From: Apostichopus japonicus
Lineage: Eukaryota; Echinodermata; Holothuroidea; Aspidochirotida; Stichopodidae
DNA: 64,000 nt
Reading direction: 5' to 3'
Assembly: GCF_037975245.1 (NCBI RefSeq)
Contig: NC_092567.1
Location: 1,358,714 to 1,422,713 of the forward strand
Shown here: one piece after another, positions 11,506 through 22,744 of the stretch
Position numbering within the stretch: the first letter of the stretch is position 1
Layout: every line of letters starts with the position of its first letter
Made by a program: the position numbers and the translations under genes
Notes under the pieces: generated by a model
The model's database searches: none
Told to the model about the DNA's origin: nothing
The model's input: only the letters and a program-made list of their open reading frames with translations

Positions 11506-12175
11506 TGAAATGAATGAGTAGCAAGTGGTATGACATATAGTAAATAAATAAAGAATAACACACCAGAAAAAAATCCACTTCACGACCGGTTTCGTCCTTT
11601 TGGGACTCATTAAGCGAATGTAGGAATCGAACCCCGGATCTTGTGTCACGAACCGAAGTCCGTACCAATCGACCAAAGTGATTCTACTGGTGTGAATGGG
11701 TATACATTGGCTTTGAATAGCTGCTATTGAGGGCGTATCGCCTAAGTGTTATGATTGTACAAAGTGCACCCCTGGGTTTTGAAGCTGACAATTTTACACA
11801 GAACAATCACTCTTTATAGGCAAGCCAAGCCGTAAATAAGAAATGAATGTGTAGCACGTGGTATGACAGATATACAGTTAATAAATAAAGAATAACACAC
11901 CAGAAAAATTCCACTTCACGACCGGTTTCGTCCTTTGGGACTCATCAGGCGAATGTAGGAATCGAACCCCGATCTTTTGTCACGAACCGAAGTCCGTACC
12001 GCTCGACCACAGTGATTCTACTGGTATGTGAATGCGTATACATTTGCTTTGAATAACTGTCATTAAGTGCGTATTGCCACGAAACCGGTCGTGAAGTGGA
12101 ATTTTGTCTGGTGTGTTATTCTTTATTTCTTTACTATATATCTGTCATATCAACTGCTACAAATTCATTCCTTAG
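11505..12175 (-). repeat. Two tandem SINE-like copies plus an inverted terminal piece
   Basis: Copy 1 (about 11505-11815) and copy 2 (about 11838-12066) are direct repeats sharing aataacacaccag, cacgaccggtttcgtcc and a tRNA-like block. On the minus strand that block has an A-box-like tggtcgattggtacgga and a B-box-like ggttcgattcctac. A third piece at 12070-12173 repeats the copy-2 front in inverted orientation (ccggtcgtgaagtgg, cacaccagac family). This gives a foldback with arms near 11845-11930 and 12075-12170. Confidence 0.7.
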
Positions 12176-12289
12176 GTCCACCTTTGTCAAAAAGTTCTTT
12201 TTTTTCAGTGCAATTGTGCTTAGGAAGATATTCTCAATATTTCTAATGCGTTTGATAGTAGCAGATGCTTTACAGACATTTCCTTTTAC

Positions 12290-12920
12290 AGTCCACTTGA
12301 AAAGTTTGGTAACCAAATCATCTTGAATAATTCCTTTATTGGAGAAGATAATGCGATCGTTATGTATAATCACTTGATTAATAAAAATGTAATATATGCC
12401 AGCGACTTGTTTGATCAGTATGGTAATCCAATTGCGTATGATAGGCTCAGGCGCCGATTTCAGATTAATATATATCAATTTTCTTTATGCTGTAGTTAAA
12501 TTGACATTTGATTCCCCTGGATTGGAGAAGAGCTGGCCTGTATAAAACCTGATTCTATTTATAACAACTGTGATTGGTTTAACAAGGGCATTAATGCTAT
12601 TTCAATTTCCTAATTTCTCGTATTACCAAGAAACCGACACCATAAATAAAGAGGAATAATGCGTTTAATGTATTTATCGGAACAGGACTAGCAAGGATTA
12701 TTTTGTAAATGCCGAGTTATACTGTTTCAGATGTAAAACTGCGGGTATTTTCAATTCCGTTTGGATGTCATAAATTTATTGCGACTAATACACTTTTTTT
12801 AGTAAGGGGAAAACCAAGCCAATGTTCCTTCTATACATCACAGGTTGAAAGTCTGGAGCACTTGTTTTAGGAATGTCAGTTCACGTCAAACCTTACAAGT
12901 GGAACATGTTTTTTTTTTGT
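12290..12920 (+). mobile_element. L1-like LINE ORF2 C-terminal relic
   Basis: The plus frame from about 12291 carries NNSFIGEDNAIVMYNHLINK and then DLFDQYGNPIAYDRLRRRF, the conserved post-reverse-transcriptase pattern of L1-type ORF2. From about 12735 it continues with DVKLRVFSIPFG, then QCSFYTSQVESLEHLF-stop-ECQF, the C-terminal Cys/His cluster of the same family. Internal stops and a gap show it is dead. Confidence 0.65.
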
Positions 12921-13521
12921 ATTGGGGCGGTGTATGTTAACACAAATATATAAAAGTTAGAACACCCGGTAAATAGTTTCGCTACAGCGACGTGACCTTG
13001 TTTGCCGCTCTAAACGCACGTCACTTGGTAAACACTTGCTGGTAACTTATTAAGTTTACTTAACCAAAATAGACAACAAATGATTTGGTCTGTCGATATT
13101 TACCGCAGAGAAAGACTAGACTGCCATTCATTGAGTTTCAAGAGAAAAAGGTAAAGTATATTTGACTTATGGCCTAGAAATTCGTATGAACGTGTCGTCA
13201 CAAACATTGCATTTGCTTTATGATACGCATGTGGCTGTTTTATTCATCTTATCAAAATATTGTGAAATTGTTAACACATGCTGTTTGTTATATCATATTT
13301 TAGATTGCACATAATTAAAACTTGATCAAAATTCACTAGTGTTACTGGATTCGGATGGCAGTCTAAATACTGGAACAGGTCAGGAGGGTGTACTTTAAGA
13401 ACACGACACCACAAATCTTACTGGTTTTAACATTCTACTTGCATCTTGTGTGCCAGACATTTTATTGTAAATTGATCGATTTTCCAACAGTGTCATCGTT
13501 TTCCGGCTATTATTTGCAATC

Positions 13522-13579
13522 ATGTCGGGGACAGTACCAGTGCCAGCTGAGACTTCATCTACAACTCATGGTGGACATC
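13522..13579 (+). CDS. Start exon of death-fold/LRAT gene
   Basis: Encodes MSGTVPVPAETSSTTHGGH, then the first base of Gln, before donor c|gtaagt (strong consensus). The leader is Ser/Thr-rich, without a signal peptide, so the product is probably cytosolic. Confidence 0.7.
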
Positions 13580-16500
13580 GTAAGTGACTTATTAGTTAGA
13601 AGATCTGTTTAATGAAGAATTCTTTATGTACCAATTATATATTAGAGCATAACTTTCTTTCTTTTTGCTAAATATTATGCAACGATATGATATTCTCCAC
13701 TTCTTGCTTGTTAAGTTTAAACTGTACATTTTGAAAATAAAACAATGAATCTCTAAGAACACTGGTTAAAATCTATATTGTAATATATAATGGATAAGCT
13801 CAAAATTCATTTTCCAAGTTGGAATTCTATTGTGTTTTTGAAAATTGACAGTGTTTGAAATATTATTAATTTTGAAACATTTTATTTGTACATTAATGCT
13901 GTTACTTTTTAAGAAACGCACGAAGATGGAGACAAATCGCAACGGCATCCTTCTGAACAGTTAAGTCATGGTAAGCTAGATCCAAATTGTTTTGTTCTCA
14001 AGAATTTGACATGTTATCACTTGTCTCAAACCCCGAACAGCACTTATAACCTTCCTGTCTGTCATTGGAATGTAAACATATGAAAAGTTTAAAGGTATAC
14101 AATTATACTAATGTACCACAAAATAAAAATTGATATCTATGTATGCCTATCTACAGCAGTAATAATGGATCCTACTTTACAACGGTGTTCAAAATATCGC
14201 GAAATCTCTCAAATCTTAAAACAAGATTGTTATCTGAACAACAACAAATATTTAGATTCTTATGCTCTGTAATACCGTAAATGAAAATAAAAGAACCACT
14301 GTTAAATGTCTTTGTAAGATTTTTTGATAGTCTGTTACAGTATAAACATATTTCAGAACTATGTTTAAATACAATTTGGATGCACAATTCCAAAGCTGAA
14401 GATTTTCTTGTTCGCCTTAAAATGATGGTTCTTTATTATTATTACAACTCTATAACAAAACAATTGGAAACTATTTTACAAATATTTTTAAATTCATGCA
14501 AATTATGAAGTGCCGAGATAACTTATTGATCCTCTGATTGTCAATTGCTCGTTACTCTCCATATACAGAAGGTTGGGCTGAATTCCTTGGTAAAATGGCG
14601 GACGAAATAGACCGTAAGACTGCGCAGTCACTTGCAACAATTTACCAGTTTTCAACAGCGGAAATTGAAGAAGAAATGCGTCCTGGTTACGTATTTACGA
14701 GAATGGTGGTTACGAAGGGTCATATCACTCCTAGTGACATTAGTTCTCTCTTGGAGAATCTAAGGAAAGTAGGTGGCAAAGGTCATGAGAGTAAAATAGA
14801 AGACCATTTTCAACGCGCTATGAAATCTTCCACAACCGTTGAAAGACGTGACGGTGAGTATTACATATACGATTCAAAGGAATGTGAACAATCTGAGTTA
14901 TAAAATTTGTTATAAAAACGAGATACGATAGGAAACAATATGCTTCATAATCACGGTAAAGCAACATAACGATTGTTCGACAATAATAGAAAATGCGCTA
15001 ACCTTTTTGGTTTCCATACCAAGCGTTCTTTAATTGCCTATTTGACAGATTACGGAGAATTAAAAGTGAATTTAATAAAAAGACTGGACCGTGCGACCCA
15101 TACAACGCAAATTCTCGCAATATACTTTGACATCCCACCTTGGACGTTGGGCCAATTACAGAAGGATCCCTCTCCGGGTTGCGTATTGGTCACGTATCTT
15201 GAGGAGATCCGTGTAATGTCCAAAGAGAACTCCAAAGAAGTGATCACCGCTTTGGAAAACATTGGTGCGACAGACATACTCAAGGAAACATTTGAACAAG
15301 ACCTGCGGAGTGAGGATGGTAACCTTCAAGGGGAAACTGACGGTACGTCACACAGTCACACAGTCACATAGTCACATATGATTTTCCAAGGGTATCATAC
15401 CATCATGTTCATTTCTTTGTGTGCGCTTGTGTGTTTTTCATTAGTCACATGTTCTTTTCATCATTGCTGAAACTGCATTTAAGTTAATTATGCTGATACA
15501 TACTGCACATTTGTTCTATGCAAATGTCTATTGGACTGAATCACTTCTCTGGTTAATATTAAGCATAAAATGATATTCCTATGTATTTATATTATCCTCT
15601 AAACTTCTCTGAGCATGTAAGCCGTTGTTACACCTATCATTCTTAATCATAGATCATTTATGCTTGTTCCAGTTATTCAATTTGTTACCAGTTTATATGA
15701 AATAAATAATTACCTTCAAGCGAGATACCTGCCTGAAACAGTAGAGTGAGTATAAAAATAGCTTTTCTATGTTTTTTGTTTAAAGTTTGCATCTAAGCCT
15801 CTCCTTTGTTAGATAAATATTCATTTTAGGATTAATCTTTCTTGTAAACCAAAAAAAGTTCCACATGTATCAGGAACGTACAACAATCGTATTTATCTCC
15901 TCGTGTTATTTCATGCAAGTAGTAAATTAACCACCGTAATTTATCTGAACGGTTGCTTATTCATTCTTGCAGAGAGAAATCCAAACGTTACTTCTACGGT
16001 GCAGATAGAGGACCCTCATAGCGTTGCGTCGACTCAAAAAACCATTATTAACAGTGTTAATAGCAGCATCAACTCTGGTATAACGATAGTGAGTATTTTA
16101 TCAAAGGGAAGGGGGACACCCCCTCCCCACTGAAAATGTTTTGCATTTCCAGGTGGACTTGGATGCAATTTGGTGCTCCAAATGATGTTTTTGTTTCTCA
16201 TTTGGAAATGAAAAAGGGGTTTTCTGACTTGCGAAGCGGTCGGGCGGAATGATACTTCCACCCCTCTTTATTTTTCACTGGGGAGCTGGCGCCCCCAGCC
16301 CCCGGTTCCTTCGTCCTTGGAATAAACAATACGAATAAACTGACCTTGCTCTAACCCAGTTTCTCTTCATTTTCATCATGTCATTATAATTGCGGTAAGC
16401 CTACATTACATAGATATGTGATGTACCGACTCAACTTACGCAAATGATAATCAACTTCAGTAATCATTCATACGTGATATATCGAGTTGAAGAGATTGTT

Positions 16501-18538
16501 TATTATGTACAATGAAAGTTTGACAGCCGCGTTGAATTAACTGACTAAGCGCATGGTGGACCGATTCACACAAAGATTACAGTAACTACTTTGAAACTTA
16601 AAGTATTGTAACACAGTAAAAACTGGATCTTGCTGATATATATGATAAATCGTTGGCATATGTCATTATGTTTACAATAAGAACTGAGAATATATGTAAT
16701 TCCAGCAAACGCATCAAACTGCATTTGTTGGAATTACACATATTCCCATATTTACTGTTCTCTGTGTGCATCGGAAACCATCAATGATAAATTATACTTT
16801 AAGTGAGTACCTGTTAGTTTCACAATTCCGTTGGACTAAGCAGTACTTAGTGTGTAAGATTCACTAGTAATTTAAATTTAGTGAGCTTGAGTCATGTAAA
16901 ACAAAATTGTTCTTCTAATCTTTTCTTTTTAAAAAAAAACAGTGGTTTAAGTTATTCCAGTAGTATTTCAGAAGCACATATAATGTACAACAATTTCAAA
17001 ATATGTGTCACGGTATGATTTTTCTTTCCATTCATTAGTTAACTTAACTAAATTTGTTTCTTACTTTCTAGACGGAACAGTCTCCCAAGTTTGAAATCCT
17101 TCAAAGCAGGCCTAAAGAAGATACATGTGTTTGTAATACTGGCGACTCCCGCAGATTCAGAAAATATTACTTAAATAAAAGTGTTGTAGGAGCTATTTGT
17201 AAGACGTGCGGAAAGGAATGGTTACAGAAAATGTTCCTTAGAGACCTCGCCACTACGCGAGAGATATCTGTTGATGGTCAACCGCTTTGTCTTCGAAGAT
17301 GTTCCATTAATATTTCAGAATCTTTGCCCAGCGAGAATGACGGAGATTGTTCAACATTCAAAGTAGGCGATCTCATTAAATGGAAATCAGATGAACACCA
17401 TCAAAACTTAAATGCTATTATAGAATCTATTGACACGGACGAAAACGTGTCGCTTATTGTCATTGAAGCGTCCCACTTTGGTCAAATTAAGATTTATAGA
17501 GAAGACAATTGTCTATCAAAATTTAACGATTTACATGCCATTACTTATGAGAGAAATGGCGAAGTACCAGACTTACCAGATTTGGTAAGGGCACGGGCGC
17601 TTGCATGGTGCACTGGTGATTCATACATTTCCAACATATTCCTTACTGAAACCATGAGGTTTATAAAGTACTGTAAGTTTGGTTCAGATTTGCAATGGAG
17701 GGTGATGGGGCATGTAGGTGAGGTAGTTACAAATGCACTAAAGAACACGCTAGGTTCTACATGGGTTACTGGAAGAGAGGAAAAAGATCCTTTCTCATCG
17801 GATAGAAAGTATTTTGCACCAGATGTTCATTCTGGAATCTATATTATAATTGCCGATTCAGCATTCACATTTCAGCTCAACGAGCGTGACACACACACAA
17901 CAACAGAACAAAACCTGTTTAGGTCATTTTGTACAAATTTCTCAAAATGTTTGTCTTACCACAACTTCCTGGTTTATGAGATGCTCTCTGAAAGACCATG
18001 GGCAGAGGAAAACTGGTATGTCAAACTGCGTCTAACGGATATGGTCGTCCCAATTCTGATCAAAAGTATTGAACAAGAAACCCAATCTCCTCGAACTTCT
18101 TTTAACCCTCTTGCATCAGTTGTCGGCCATGCTATTCATTTGACAATGAAAAAGACCGACGAAGAAGTCCAACTTAATGAATTACTACCCGGTGATCATA
18201 TAGTCACCTCACATACTACTCTCCATCCTCGCTGTCACGCCATCGTTGCTTCCGTAAACCTACAAATGGGACAATTAGGATTAATTCGTAATGTTTTCCC
18301 TGGCCGTATCGTGGAAAGAGTAGAGAAAGTTTCACCTCCAATTTTACGTGTAGTTTACAACAAAAGTGACATCTGTTCTCCAGATGAAGTCATCCAAAAG
18401 GCTAGATCTGAACATGCTAGAAAAAAACATTTATACTACAATATTCTGACGAACAATTGTAAACATTTTGCTGTTTGGTGTAAACGCAAAACGGATGAAA
18501 CTAGTAAATCGCGCTCTGAGAGTAATGAGTCTCCCTGA
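13522..18538 (+). CDS. Tandem death-fold (DED-like) protein with degenerate and intact LRAT domains
   Basis: Six coding exons join without a stop into 758 residues: 13522-13579, 13914-13970, 14569-14853, 15049-15342, 15973-16088 and 17072-18538. All have AG acceptors and GT donors. The first four introns are phase 1, the last is phase 0. ATG 13522 (caatcATGTCG) begins a 19-residue leader before the first donor; no upstream in-frame ATG fits better. Order: death folds about 39-134 and 134-232, low-complexity linker 232-270, C-x-C...C-x2-C knuckle (289, 291, 313, 316), degenerate LRAT about 365-470, linker, intact LRAT about 640-740 with His659 and Cys733. Death-effector domains recruit caspase-type or adaptor complexes in animals; LRAT/PLAAT domains act on lipid acyl groups. 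Joining them suggests signal-recruited membrane-lipid chemistry in immunity or cell death (inference). A possible 5'UTR exon uses donor 13150 and acceptor 13490. Confidence 0.84.
13914..13970 (+). CDS. Small linker exon, phase 1-1
   Basis: A 57-nt exon between tttttaag and catg|gtaagc, encoding THEDGDKSQRHPSEQLSH. It is symmetric (phase 1-1), like the repeated exons of the neighbouring LRAT gene. Confidence 0.62.
14569..14853 (+). CDS. Death-fold (DED-like) domain 1 exon
   Basis: A 285-nt phase 1-1 exon encodes one complete six-helix-sized domain. Helix 1 is GWAEFLGKMADEI; the last helices read HITPSDISSLLENLRKVGGK and ESKIEDHFQRA, matching the DED pattern of L-x2-L...G-x-hydrophobic-(T/S)-P-x-(D/N)-hydrophobic-x2-L-x2-hydrophobic-L-x2-hydrophobic-G. 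The RxDL motif typical of DEDs is not clear. A death domain is the main alternative. Confidence 0.68.
15049..15342 (+). CDS. Death-fold (DED-like) domain 2 exon
   Basis: A 294-nt phase 1-1 exon encodes a second helical domain (GELKVNLIKRL at the front; KEVITALENIGATDILKETF at the end). G-A-T-D-I-L stands where DEDs have RxDL. Each domain occupies exactly one symmetric exon, consistent with duplication or shuffling of a single death-fold exon. Similarity between the two copies is low by eye, so the duplication would be old. Confidence 0.62.
15973..16088 (+). CDS. Linker exon with phase-changing donor
   Basis: Begins after cattcttgcag and reads RNPNVTSTVQIEDPHSVAST and on to INSGITI. Two donors exist: ctctg|gtataa at 16077 (phase 1) and acgata|gtgagt at 16088 (phase 0, near-perfect consensus). 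Only 16088 joins in frame to the final exon at 17072. Confidence 0.7.
16105..16318 (-). mobile_element. Short dispersed element in the last intron (copy of the 37325-37690 family)
   Basis: This is the reverse complement of the nested element at 37325-37690, sharing ggggacaccccctcccc, the block tttggtgctccaaatg, gaaaaaggggttttctgac and the G/C-rich end ggcgcccccagcccccgg. It begins only 16 nt after the 16088 donor. It looks 5'-shortened, and no clear target duplication is visible. Confidence 0.72.
17072..18538 (+). CDS. Terminal exon: zinc-knuckle-like motif, pseudo-LRAT and active-type LRAT
   Basis: Acceptor tttcttactttctag precedes an uninterrupted 1467-nt frame to TGA. It starts 53 codons before the first ATG (17231). 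Those 53 codons hold C-V-C and C-K-T-C, a possible zinc site. The first LRAT-like unit keeps VGDLIKWK (from 17366) and ends FIKYCKFG. Aligned to the second unit, the catalytic His is Asn (17411-17413) and the nucleophile Cys is Thr (17651-17653), with the following His replaced by Arg. The second unit has PGDHIV (from 18188), CHAIVAS (His at 18236) and NNCKHFAVWCK (Cys at 18458). An ATTAAA lies at 18804. Confidence 0.86.
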   Translation, partial: TEQSPKFEILQSRPKEDTCVCNTGDSRRFRKYYLNKSVVGAICKTCGKEWLQKMFLRDLATTREISVDGQPLCLRRCSINISESLPSENDGDCSTFKVGDLIKWKSDEHHQNLNAIIESIDTDENVSLIVIEASHFGQIKIYREDNCLSKFNDLHAITYERNGEVPDLPDLVRARALAWCTGDSYISNIFLTETMRFIKYCKFGSDLQWRVMGHVGEVVTNALKNTLGSTWVTGREEKDPFSSDRKYFAPDVHSGIYIIIADSAFTFQLNERDTHTTTEQNLFRSFCTNFSKCLSYHNFLVYEMLSERPWAEENWYVKLRLTDMVVPILIKSIEQETQSPRTSFNPLASVVGHAIHLTMKKTDEEVQLNELLPGDHIVTSHTTLHPRCHAIVASVNLQMGQLGLIRNVFPGRIVERVEKVSPPILRVVYNKSDICSPDEVIQKARSEHARKKHLYYNILTNNCKHFAVWCKRKTDETSKSRSESNESP

Positions 18539-21500
18539 ACATAGATAGTCCCCACACAGGGCTATAAACAACTACCCAAGGTTGAAAGAAACCAACATAA
18601 TTTTAAAATGAAATACCTTAACACTTTTGCAGCGTTTAAATGCAATTACGTTTTTTAATTACTAATGCATATTTTCTTACTCAATGTGTATAACCACAAA
18701 TTTAATTTACATTTTTCAATAGAATACATGTTGTATTATCGTATAAATAGAATGTAAATATTTAAATAGCGTTTATGACCTTTCTTTTTTACCGAAGTTA
18801 GGTATTAAAAAGCAAATGACTATGTTCAACAAGTAGATATATTATTATACGATGGTATAACAGTTTCCACCTTTTCGATATTCAATCTAGGCGACGTAAT
18901 ATTTAGTTAGCTTTTATTGTTATTTGAAATCATTCTACATTTTTTTTTAGTTAAAGGTCGTGTGTAATCAAAGATTATAAGCCTATATGTTAAATCATTT
19001 GATATAGTCAAATTAATTCCTTTGAAAAAGTCGGCAATGTGTTGAAAAGAAATCATTCATTACAGGTTCCTTTGACTAATATTAACTAATATCATAGAAT
19101 ATTGAACACATATCAATTGAAAGGCTCAAAGACTCAAAACAGATCTGTTTGCTCCCAGATGTCTTTTAAAGGTCAATCTTGGTGTGGCAGCGATGTATAA
19201 AGGTCCAATTAAATTGTGGTACTACGTTGTCACACCCAAGTAAGTATTAGTTTCATCACGTCAAAGTAGTACAGACGAAAAACCAAATAGTTATTACGTA
19301 GACTAACAACCTTAAACATATAAGTTCTTTCATTGTTGTTGTTCCTGTTGTAACTAGAGTAACTCATAAAGTATTGTAAGATGCATTGTATTCGGTTTGC
19401 TCAATACAGCGTTACGTAAGTTTGCCAGGTCAACCAAATCCATTGGAATATCTTTTCCGTCGTCTTTATTTGTGACTTTTGTAGTAAAACACCATTGGGC
19501 AGTACATTTACACAGCCGATACTCATAGCTCGTACAGCAACTACTGTCCATGTCTTACAACCGTGCGTCAGTAATAACTACTTTGTGTTCGTAACACGGT
19601 AACATGTGTTACAGGTGGCACTGTAACCACTTCAAAGTTGTTAACTTGTTCCCATGCAAGACAACGAACTGCGTGACTGGACAAGGAGTCTATAAAGATG
19701 AGCATGCCTACAAGATGAAGTAACGGAGGTACAGTAACGCTGATTCCATTTCAAACCTCTCTTTAAATTACGCCAATTCGTCATGTCGAGAACGAATAAA
19801 TGACATGTTCGAATATATCCTTAGGCCTACCTATAGCATAAAACGACGAGATACGACTTCATTTAAGAATCGCGTATTGATGAACTCGCACTAAGGGTTA
19901 GTATAGCAAATACTGTCCATGTTCCACAACCGTGCATTAGTTATTACAATTAAGTGTTCGCAACACTGTTACATGGGTTACAGGACACTAACAATTGTTA
20001 CTGTTTTGGAACATTTGGTGACGTGAGATGCGATGTAAGGTGGGAACATGTTAAATGTTTACAGTTGTTTCTTAGACCATTGTATTAGAGGTGTTACTGT
20101 ATTACTGAGCACTATTGTATGACATTCAACTATATTTATCCTTTACAAATCTGCAATGCATTGTAAACACGTCCTTGAGATCTCGAAACTATTGGTTCTC
20201 TGTGAGTTTTGTGTTGCATCTTACTCTCAGTGTGTTAAACAAGGTAGTCCAGCTATTTTCAATGATGAGTCTCAGATATTTAGAGTAACTTCTCAAAATT
20301 CAAAGGGGTATAGTAATACGACTGCAGTGTCTTCACAAGGTCTTTTACAAATTAATGTTTTGCCGTAAGGTAAACCTTCAACACATTCAAGGAATTGATT
20401 GTAGGTGGTAATGCATCTGTGTACGGATAGAGAATAACATATGTGAAGTATATCTCTCTAATGATCATGTCAAGCTTTGACACAAACAAGAACAAGTAGC
20501 AGTTCGTAACAAAGTTGTTTCAGGTAACGATCATTTTATCATAAAGATTCCATAACGTTACAAGCAATACACTGGTGAACTATGGCACTATCAATAACGG
20601 TTATCGCGACTGCCAGGACAAGCTGAGGCATACCAGACTCGCACTCATATATAGAAGCACACGCACATTGACAATAAACTCGTTCCTAGCAGTTGGCACT
20701 GGGCTTAAATTCGAGACTCGTACGATTATATCCATTGAATATAGAACTGTTGGTGTTTTCAACTGTTACAGCCTTGTCACAGTCAGAAAAATTCAACTAA
20801 TTTGATTTAGAATAAATCTTATCTTTTGTAAAGAAACGGACGGACTGCCAATTAAAGTCGTTTCTTGACCTTTATCTGTTAACCATTGTCATTTAAACCA
20901 CTATTATCTTATCTAATTAATTATACTGGTTTAATGAACATTTGTACTTTGATCACTTCTTGGTAAGCGCAAATCAGCTATTATTCATTTATTTATTTAA
21001 ACGTTTATGAAATTTAACAAAAGCCTTCGTTCTTTATTAACTATACCTTGAATGTGACCTTGATATTTGATTGTTATTTCATATCGTCATTTAAAATATA
21101 AAACGGCAGGAGTAAATATCAATACAAGAAAATACCAAACATTTCGCATTTCGTCCTATATCTCCCGAACGTTCTTCAACACAGATATGAGCGGAGCAGA
21201 AAATGTAAAAGTAGAAGAAAAATTATGCAATCAAACTTTCCAAAAAAAGCGATAGGAACCCTTGCTTTTGTTCAGACAAACATGACAGACGTTTCAGGAA
21301 CGAAGGTTAATTGGTAGTAAATGAACCTGATGAAGGCTTTTACACTTCAACATGTAGCACTCAGACAGTTTAAGAAGGTATATTTATTTGTCATTATTAG
21401 TAAATGAAAAGTTGCAAGACACTGAAAGTCTTTGCAATTTGTCCTTTTACATAATCACTGTATAGTGTTATAAGTTCATTAATTTCATAGATTTCGTAGA

Positions 21501-21900
21501 GCAAAAACAACTGATCTTTAAACATTTCTGATATGATACTAAAACAGCTTGTTGTAAACACATTTTGACAAACTTAAGTATCTGGGCGGTATTTTAAGGT
21601 AAGTTATTATTTTACCGGTGATATATTTGTACTTCTCCCTTACATAACATCAGCAGAGACTTGCAGAAGGAGAACATCAATACATAAGTTTCTTTCCACG
21701 AAGAAAGAACAAACCAACCAGGCGACCGGGCTTTTCCTCAGTAGTAAACAATACTACCAGAGTTTTACTCAAAAACCGTCTGGCCACCTACATCTGCCAG
21801 AGCCGAATGCCCTTACTAAATTATGTGGTCTAGTTAAGTTATCAAGAGACGATTCTTATTTCATTTTAGTATTGCTTTAAACCACCAGATATCCAAGGAA
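18539..21900. other. Intergenic, no gene recognised
   Basis: AT-rich DNA with short frames only. A 70-residue frame at 20156-20368 starts with a weakly signal-peptide-like stretch but lacks family features and is not called. Confidence 0.45.
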
Positions 21901-21907
21901 GAGGTCG

Positions 21908-22213
21908 TTAATTACAAGTTCGAAGAGACGGGTGTATTTTACATTTATATTTATATAATTTAAAGGTGGGATCGCTCGTAATTTCCTCGTAAATTCTGTC
22001 CTTCACACCACCCGATTCAAAAATAACATCAATACTACCCTCTACCGGTTCGTCGCTGTTGTCTCGTAATTTCTCAGCAATCCCGTGTTTACGGCTAGTA
22101 AGCAATAAACGGGTTCGGTTACTTGAACGGTGGCCTTGGCGAAATTCCTCCATAGTTTCTTGTCTGTGGCAGTACAGGGAGTTGTTATGGAACAACTCCC
22201 TGGTCAGTAGCAT
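21908..22213 (-). CDS. Orphan 101-residue ORF
   Basis: A frame with a genuine ATG encodes a charged protein (for example RQETMEEFRQGHRSSNRTR, then AEKLRDNSDEPVEG). Its composition is more protein-like than most short frames here, but no family, signal peptide or splice partner was recognised, and a plus-strand frame overlaps it (22059-22343). Confidence 0.2.
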   Translation of the reverse strand: MLLTRELFHNNSLYCHRQETMEEFRQGHRSSNRTRLLLTSRKHGIAEKLRDNSDEPVEGSIDVIFESGGVKDRIYEEITSDPTFKLYKYKCKIHPSLRTCN

Positions 22214-22744
22214 GCGGTATCACGCCGCGTTTTCGTGTGTGTTGTGTGATACAAAACTCTGTGCTTTGTTTTACGTTCAGAACTTTTTCACAACTAATGG
22301 GCTGTACAGTATAGGTTACGGTCGAGCTTTGCATCAGGCGTAATAGTTTGACCAGTGAGCTGCTACTCTAGCAGTTCCCTGCTTTTACTCTTTTAGGCCT
22401 ACATGGTGAGCAGTCGAAGTCAAGAAACAGCTCAAGAAACTAATAGTTATGAACTTTATGTCTGATTCACGCTGACTGGTGTCACAAAAAGACAAACGCG
22501 AATGAGTGAAAAAATTGACTGAAGTGATTACAAAATTGGGTATCAAACGTAAAGTCAAGTCCGTCATGTGTGAACAATTGGTATTTCAGCCAATTTAGGT
22601 ATTAATTATACATAGACAGAGTCACAGCTTACATTGTATTTTATATATAAAGTTTAGTTATATATCAGGAGGGTAAGACAAAGCGTTTTATGTCATATAC
22701 CATATATAGATAAATATGTATATTTAATTATTTTTGGACTCCTG

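Noticed and set aside
11326..11676. Minus-strand ORFs of 79-116 residues
   Set aside because: Built from (TA)n/(TG)n microsatellite and the SINE-like repeat.
20156..20368. Small secreted protein ORF (70 residues)
   Set aside because: Weak signal-peptide-like start and a short match (gcagtgtcttcacaa) to the array exon, but no splice context or conserved domain; left as chance.
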